Assembly (NCBI RefSeq): GCF_026616195.1
Contig: NZ_JANHDH010000001.1
Coordinates: 310,001 to 374,000, forward strand
Length of the DNA: 64,000 bases
Source: Haloarchaeobius amylolyticus
GTDB taxonomy: Archaea; Halobacteriota; Halobacteria; Halobacteriales; Natrialbaceae
Direction of reading: 5' to 3'
Shown here: positions 59,336 through 64,000 of the stretch, piece by piece
Numbering within the stretch: the stretch's first letter is position 1
Layout of the letters: every line of letters starts with the position of its first letter
Notes under the pieces: model-generated
What the model was told of the DNA's origin: nothing
The model's input: the letters and a program-made list of their open reading frames with translations, nothing else
Databases searched by the model: none
Position numbers and translations under genes: made by a program

Positions 59336-62038
59336 ATGGCAGACAGTGACAGCCATGGACGGGGGACAGTCTCGCGCCGCGACCTGCTCCGAGCGGGGAC
59401 CGGCCTGGCCGCAGCCTCGGTCGCGAGCGAGACGACGCTCGCCTACGGCGGGGACGAGCGCGACCCGACGACGGTCACCATCCGGCGCGACGGCTACGGG
59501 GTACCGCACATCTACGCACCGAACGCGGACGGCCGGCCGCCCGTGTTCTTCGGGTTCGGCTACGCGGTCGCCACGGACCGCCTGTTCCAGCTCGAACTCT
59601 ACCGGCGGTACTACCACGGGACGGTCGCCGAGGTGTTCGGGGCGGACTGGGTCGAGTTCGACGCTGCGGCCCGCCAGAACACCTTCACCGAGACGACGCT
59701 GCCCGAGCAACTGGAGAACATGGACCCGGACAACCGGGCCATCCTCCAGGCGTTCGCCTCGGGTATCAACCGCTACATCGAGTCGGTGCGCGAGGGGGAC
59801 CGCGAGTTCCACCGGGGGTTCGTCGAGAACGGCTTCGAGCCCGACCCGTTCACCGAGGAGGACGTGGCGGGGATGTACGTCGCCAGCATGGCCTTCTTCA
59901 GCGGGTTCCAGCTGGAGACCCTGGGCGCGCTGGTCGTCGACATCCTCGGAGGGCAGGTCGGCGAGGAGCGCGCGATGGAGCTGTTCCACGACCTCAACTG
60001 GGGGAACGACCCCGGCTCGCCGACCTCCAGCGTCCAGCCCGAGGACGCCTACGTGCCGCCGTACACCCCGGCCGGGGACGACGCCGGTGCGGGCGCGACG
60101 GCCGCAGCAGGAAACGAACGCGGCGCGACGGGCGAGCAGAACCAGCCGACGAACCGGGTGACGGGCGGCGAGACCCGCGTCCCGACCGACGCGCGAGGCG
60201 TCCACGAGGCCGAGATGGACCGGGTCAGGACGCTCGCGAAGGGGCTCGACGACCTCGGCCTGCCGATCAAGTACGGGAGCAACGCGCTGGCCGTCCAGGG
60301 CGAGGTGACCGACAGCGGCGACGCGATACTCATGGGCGGCCCGCAGATGGGCTTCTCCACGCCGTCGGTGATGTACGAGGCCGGCCTCCACGGCCCGGAC
60401 TTCGACGTCGCGGGCATCACGGTCGCCGGCTACCCGTTCATCATGTTCGGGCGCAATCGCAACGGCGCGTTCACCTCGACCGCCGGCATCGACAACTGCA
60501 TCCAGACGTTCGTCGAGTCCATCGAGACCCACGAGGACGGCCCCGACACCTACGAGTTCCGCGGCGAGGAGCGCGAGGTGTACGCCGAGGAGCAGACCAT
60601 CCCGGTCGCCGACGGCGCGGACCAGACCGTGACGCTCCGGCGGACCCACCACGGCGTCGTCACCCAGTGGAACCCCGAGGCAGGCGAGGCCATCGCGCAG
60701 ACGAAGTCCTACGCCGGGCGGGACATGAACTCGTGGGCGGCGTTCTTCGAGTCCCAGTTCGCCGAGTCCGTCGAGGAGTACGGCGAGGCGGCCCGCCAGT
60801 GCGACTACGCCCTGAACTTCATGTGGGCCGGCGAGGACGGCGACATCGGCTACTTCCACCTCGGGCGCTACCCCGACGCCGAATCCGTCGAGTGGGACAC
60901 CCGCCTGCCGGCCGACGGCACGCAGTACGAACTCACCGAGGACGACTACCTCCGGGCCGCTGACGGTGAGGTCCCCTACAGCATCAACCCGCCGCGGGGG
61001 TACTCGGCCCAGTGGAACAACAAGCCCGCCCCGGACTGGAACAACGGCGACCTCAGCTACTCCTGGGGCACCGACCACCGGGTCCAGCGCATCATCAACC
61101 TCGTCGAGCACGAACTCGACACCACGGGGTCGGTCGGCTACGACGACCTGAAGGACGTGGTCTACGACATCTCGTTCGCCGACCTCCGGAGCATCCGGTA
61201 CCGCGACGCCCTCCTCGACGCCCTCGAAGGCGCCGACCTCACCGAGACCGAACAGGCCGCCCGCGACGCGGTCGCCGGGTGGGACCACTACCGACAGGGT
61301 GCCGGCGAGGACTTCTCCGGCCTGTATCCCGTCGGCTACGTGGTCTGGGACGCCGCCTTCTCGAAGGTCACACAGAACGTCTTCGCGGACGAGTTCGGCG
61401 GGGCGTACGGTCTCGCCTCGTTCTTCCTCACCTACCGGTACGGCCGCGGGACGCTGATGCGGGTGCTCAACCCCGACGAGACCGAACTGGACCTCGCGGC
61501 CGACTACGCGAGCGACGGGGCCGAACAGGCCTTCGTCGACGCCTTCCGGGAGGCCTGTGACGACCTCGAAAGAGACTACGGCAGCGACGTCGACTCGTGG
61601 CGGGAGCCGGCACGTATCGACTCTCTCGACAACATGGCGCTGTTCGGCATGCCCATCGGGGTCGGCGACGCCGGCGACATGCCCTGGATGAACCGCGGCA
61701 CCGAGAACCACTTCGTCCGCCTCGGTGACGACCCCCGCGCCGAGAACGTCCTCCCACCGGGGAACTCCGGCTACGTCGCCCCGGACGGGACCGAGAGCGA
61801 GCACTACGACGACCAGCTGGACATGTTCGTCGACTTCGAGTACAAGCAGTTGCTGTTCGACCACCGGGACGTCCGCCGGGAGACCTCGACCGAGACCGTT
61901 CTCCAGCTCGGGGACCGTGGCAACGGGAGATCCGACGACGACCATCCCGGCCGCGGCAAAGGAACGTCGGGCGATGGTCACCCAAGCCGCGGGAAGGGGA
62001 GATCCGACGACGACCACCCCGGCCGCGGTAAGAAGTAG
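59336..62038 (+). CDS. Penicillin acylase family protein (Ntn hydrolase), copy 2
   Basis: A 900-residue Tat-exported precursor. SRRDLLRAGTGLAAASVAS at residues about 13-31 is the twin-arginine signal. The alpha part has FGFGYAVATDRLFQLELYRRYYHGTVAEVFG. The predicted nucleophile is S315 in IKYGSNALAVQG; AGYPFIMFGRNRNGAFTSTAGIDN supplies the conserved Asn region. The last about 40 residues are three copies of a short unit with SDDDHPGRGK-like wording. The product is expected outside the cell. It is longer than copy 1 and clearly diverged. Flanking genes give no hint of its substrate. Confidence 0.88.
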   Translation: MADSDSHGRGTVSRRDLLRAGTGLAAASVASETTLAYGGDERDPTTVTIRRDGYGVPHIYAPNADGRPPVFFGFGYAVATDRLFQLELYRRYYHGTVAEVFGADWVEFDAAARQNTFTETTLPEQLENMDPDNRAILQAFASGINRYIESVREGDREFHRGFVENGFEPDPFTEEDVAGMYVASMAFFSGFQLETLGALVVDILGGQVGEERAMELFHDLNWGNDPGSPTSSVQPEDAYVPPYTPAGDDAGAGATAAAGNERGATGEQNQPTNRVTGGETRVPTDARGVHEAEMDRVRTLAKGLDDLGLPIKYGSNALAVQGEVTDSGDAILMGGPQMGFSTPSVMYEAGLHGPDFDVAGITVAGYPFIMFGRNRNGAFTSTAGIDNCIQTFVESIETHEDGPDTYEFRGEEREVYAEEQTIPVADGADQTVTLRRTHHGVVTQWNPEAGEAIAQTKSYAGRDMNSWAAFFESQFAESVEEYGEAARQCDYALNFMWAGEDGDIGYFHLGRYPDAESVEWDTRLPADGTQYELTEDDYLRAADGEVPYSINPPRGYSAQWNNKPAPDWNNGDLSYSWGTDHRVQRIINLVEHELDTTGSVGYDDLKDVVYDISFADLRSIRYRDALLDALEGADLTETEQAARDAVAGWDHYRQGAGEDFSGLYPVGYVVWDAAFSKVTQNVFADEFGGAYGLASFFLTYRYGRGTLMRVLNPDETELDLAADYASDGAEQAFVDAFREACDDLERDYGSDVDSWREPARIDSLDNMALFGMPIGVGDAGDMPWMNRGTENHFVRLGDDPRAENVLPPGNSGYVAPDGTESEHYDDQLDMFVDFEYKQLLFDHRDVRRETSTETVLQLGDRGNGRSDDDHPGRGKGTSGDGHPSRGKGRSDDDHPGRGKK
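61921..62035 (+). repeat. Short tandem repeat at the 3' end of acylase 2
   Basis: Three units of about 36-42 nt encode GRSDDDHPGRGK, GTSGDGHPSRGK and GRSDDDHPGRGK. Units 1 and 3 are nearly identical in DNA, unit 2 is diverged. They give an Asp/His/Gly/Arg-rich tail of unknown role, with possible metal binding through His and Asp. Confidence 0.75.
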
Positions 62039-62057
62039 CGACCAGACAGGGGGGAAC

Positions 62058-64000
62058 TCAGTCGGCCTGCTGCGGCCGCGCCTCCCCGACCGCCTGCCTC
62101 CCGGTTCCGGGTGCGCGCTTCCTGAGCAGCCAGACGACGCCGACCATCGGAATCGCGGTCAGGAGCGTCGTCGCGCCGACGATGCCCCAGTCCGCGAGCG
62201 TCAGGGGCACGACGTCGAAGGCGCGCTGGAGCGGCCCGACGTACAGCACCGCCAGTTGCAAGACGAGTGAGGCGAGGACGGCGACGGCGAGCCAGCGGTT
62301 CGGCTCGGGGTGGCCCGGGATCCACCGCACGACGTAGAGCTTCGCGAACTCCACGACGACGAAGGTGGTGAACACCATCGTGACGAGGTACTCGGTCGTG
62401 CTGCCACTCGTCACCAACCAGTAGACGAGCCCGAGCATGACGACGGTCGACGAGAGGCCGAGCCCGGCGATGGTCCGGCGCATCTGCGGGTCGAGGATGC
62501 CCTCGCTCCGGTCGCGAGGCGGCCGGTCCATCACGTCGCCGCTCTCGGGGTCGACGCCGAGGGCGACCGCCGGCAGGCCGTCGGTGAGCAGGTTGATCCA
62601 GAGCAGTTGTGCCGGCGGCAGGATGAGCAGCCCGTACAGCGAGGCGATGAACACGAGCAGCACCTCCGCGGCGTTGGCCGACAGCAGGTAGGCGACGAAC
62701 TTCCAGATGTTGTCGAAGATGGTCCGGCCGTTCCGGATGGCCCGGGCGATGGTCGCGTAGTTGTCGTCGAGCAGGACGAGGTCGGAGGCCTGCTTGGCGA
62801 CCTCGGTCCCGCGTTCGCCCATCGAGATGCCCACGTCGGCGTGTTTCAGCGCCGGTGCGTCGTTCACGCCGTCCCCGGTCATGGCGACGGTGTGCCCGTT
62901 CGCCTGCAGGGCGCGGCAGATGGCGACCTTGTGCTCGGGGAGGACGCGGGCGAACACGTCGTGGGTCTCGACCGCCTCGTCGAGGTCGCCCTCCTCCATC
63001 GCGTCGATGTCGTTGCCGGTGACGACCTCGCCGGAGAGCCCGACCTGCTCGCCGATGACGGCCGCGGTCCGGCGGTTGTCGCCGGTGATGAGCTTCACGT
63101 CGATGCCGGCGTCGCGCGTCTCCGCGATGGCGCCGCGGACCTCGGGCCGGGGCGGGTCCTGCATCCCCTGCAGGCCGACGAACACGAGGTCGGATTCGGG
63201 GTCTGCCGGGTCGCCGTAGGCGAATCCCAGCACGCGAAGGGCCTGGTCGGCGAAGCCGTCGGCCATCTCGTGGACCTGCTCGCGGGTCGCCTCGTCGAGG
63301 TCGACCGGCCCGTCTTCGGTGAGAATCTGCGAGGAGTGTTCGAGGACCGTCGTCGGAGCGCCCTTGACGAAACTGCGGTCGTCGTGGACGGTCGCCATCC
63401 GCCGGCGCTCCGAGGAGAACGGAATCTCGTCGGTCCGGGGGCGTTCCTCGCGGAGGGTCCCGGGGTCGAGACCGACCGCCGCCGCCGAGTCGACCAGTGC
63501 GACCTCGGTCGGGTCGCCGTTCTCGCCGGTAGCGTCGTTGCAGACCGCGCCGATCTCGAACAGGAGTCGCTCGCGCTCGTGGTCGAGGTCGGTGTCCTCG
63601 ACGGCGAACTCGCGGCCGTGGACCCACGCCTTCGTCACGGTCATCTGGCCCTCGGTGACGGTCCCGGTCTTGTCGGTGGCGACCACGTCGACCGACCCGA
63701 GCGACTCGACCGCGGGGAGTTCGCGGACGAGCGCGTTCTGGTCGGCCATCCGGCGGACCCCGAGCGCGAGCGTGAGGGTGACCACCGCCGGGAGCCCCTC
63801 CGGGACCGCGGCGACCGCCAGCGAGATGGCCGTGAGGCCCGCCCGGAGGAGGCTCGCGCCGCCGGCCACGAGCACGCCGCCGATGATGGTCGCGAGGACG
63901 AGCACGCCGAGGCCGACGCGCCGGCCGAACCTGTCGAGGTCCTCCTGGAGGGGCGTCTCGCGGTTCTCGACGGTCCCGAGCTCGGCCGCGATGGCCCCGA
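62058..64000 (-). CDS. Cation-transporting P-type ATPase, Ca2+ (SERCA/PMCA) type, 5' truncated
   Basis: The visible part is the last about 647 codons; the start lies beyond the window. The TM4 motif [20 protein letters not shown] is followed by the phosphorylation site DKTGT. Further on are the nucleotide-domain KGAP motif, the TGDN hinge with [22 protein letters not shown], and the C-terminal six-helix part with [27 protein letters not shown] and the TDGLPA wording in TM6 indicate a P2-type Ca2+ pump or related Na+/K+ exporter. The ion cannot be decided. The gene converges with acylase 2, with 19 bp between the stops. Confidence 0.92.
   Translation of the reverse strand, partial: GAIAAELGTVENRETPLQEDLDRFGRRVGLGVLVLATIIGGVLVAGGASLLRAGLTAISLAVAAVPEGLPAVVTLTLALGVRRMADQNALVRELPAVESLGSVDVVATDKTGTVTEGQMTVTKAWVHGREFAVEDTDLDHERERLLFEIGAVCNDATGENGDPTEVALVDSAAAVGLDPGTLREERPRTDEIPFSSERRRMATVHDDRSFVKGAPTTVLEHSSQILTEDGPVDLDEATREQVHEMADGFADQALRVLGFAYGDPADPESDLVFVGLQGMQDPPRPEVRGAIAETRDAGIDVKLITGDNRRTAAVIGEQVGLSGEVVTGNDIDAMEEGDLDEAVETHDVFARVLPEHKVAICRALQANGHTVAMTGDGVNDAPALKHADVGISMGERGTEVAKQASDLVLLDDNYATIARAIRNGRTIFDNIWKFVAYLLSANAAEVLLVFIASLYGLLILPPAQLLWINLLTDGLPAVALGVDPESGDVMDRPPRDRSEGILDPQMRRTIAGLGLSSTVVMLGLVYWLVTSGSTTEYLVTMVFTTFVVVEFAKLYVVRWIPGHPEPNRWLAVAVLASLVLQLAVLYVGPLQRAFDVVPLTLADWGIVGATTLLTAIPMVGVVWLLRKRAPGTGRQAVGEARPQQAD

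Noticed and set aside
59321-62017. Very long open frame (about 900 codons) on the minus strand opposite acylase 2
   Set aside because: It mirrors the acylase gene codon for codon, which is common in GC-rich genomes because stop codons are rare on the opposite strand. It has no family motifs, whereas the plus strand has a Tat signal and the Ntn active site.

Overview
The window is chromosomal DNA of an extremely halophilic archaeon (class Halobacteria). Three things point there: very high GC with a G/C-dominated third codon position, strongly acidic proteins, and archaeal-type ribosomal proteins and RNA polymerase subunits (Rpo3, Rpo4, Rpo6, Rpo10, eL18, eL8, eS28, eL24, eL21, aEF1-beta). Tat-type twin-arginine lipoprotein signals, many starts 20-35 nt downstream of a TATA box (leaderless transcripts), and a complete bacteriorhodopsin agree with this. 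The gene order of the translation clusters, as far as I remember it, is like that of Haloferax and relatives. The genus cannot be told from the sequence alone.

Layout. 1-3.2 kb: end of an ABC exporter gene, moaA (molybdopterin), and a flavin disulfide reductase. 3.6-9.8 kb: a large translation and transcription cluster, tRNA-Ser, uS13-uS4-uS11-Rpo3, tRNA-Leu, eL18-uL13-uS9-Rpo10-Rpo6-enolase-uS2. 9.9-17.2 kb: a PGF-CTERM surface protein, then isoprenoid genes (mevalonate kinase, isopentenyl phosphate kinase, prenyl diphosphate synthase) interspersed with two CAP-domain secreted proteins, an AN1 zinc finger protein and RNase J. 17.3-20.3 kb: a Tat lipoprotein, GluRS and a DUF456 membrane protein. 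20.5-25.4 kb: an EtfABCX-like electron-transfer operon. 25.5-32.9 kb: small membrane protein, HTH-GNAT protein, a 53-residue zinc microprotein, a sensor kinase coupled to an osmolyte-type binding protein, and TmcA.

33-34.4 kb: eL8-eS28-eL24-Ndk behind a structured leader. 34.5-39.9 kb: a penicillin-acylase-family enzyme, a 7TM sensor kinase and a methyltransferase. 39.9-46.1 kb: a split MetE pair, then eL21-Rpo4-DUF655-RsmA-MscS-HemK2. 46.3-50.9 kb: GNAT protein, trans-sulfuration PLP enzyme, metallo-beta-lactamase-fold hydrolase, aEF1-beta with a zinc microprotein, and a TctA-like permease. 51-55.4 kb: the ribosomal stalk genes (uL1-uL10-P1 and uL11) with bacteriorhodopsin and a divergent membrane protein between them. 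55.5-64 kb: CutA, a HEWD protein, a PEBP lipoprotein, an EthD-TPP enzyme pair, a second penicillin-acylase-family enzyme and a Ca2+-type P-type ATPase running off the end.

The region is mostly core genome. No CRISPR array, transposase or integrase was seen. The most interesting signals are non-coding or contextual: a compact three-way-junction fold in the eL8 leader, two perfect hairpins between tRNA-Ser and uS13, a binding-protein/sensor-kinase pair without a transporter, an EtfA with a duplicated N-terminal module, and a bacteriorhodopsin gene inside the ribosomal stalk cluster. All calls come from reading the sequence; no database search or folding program was run.
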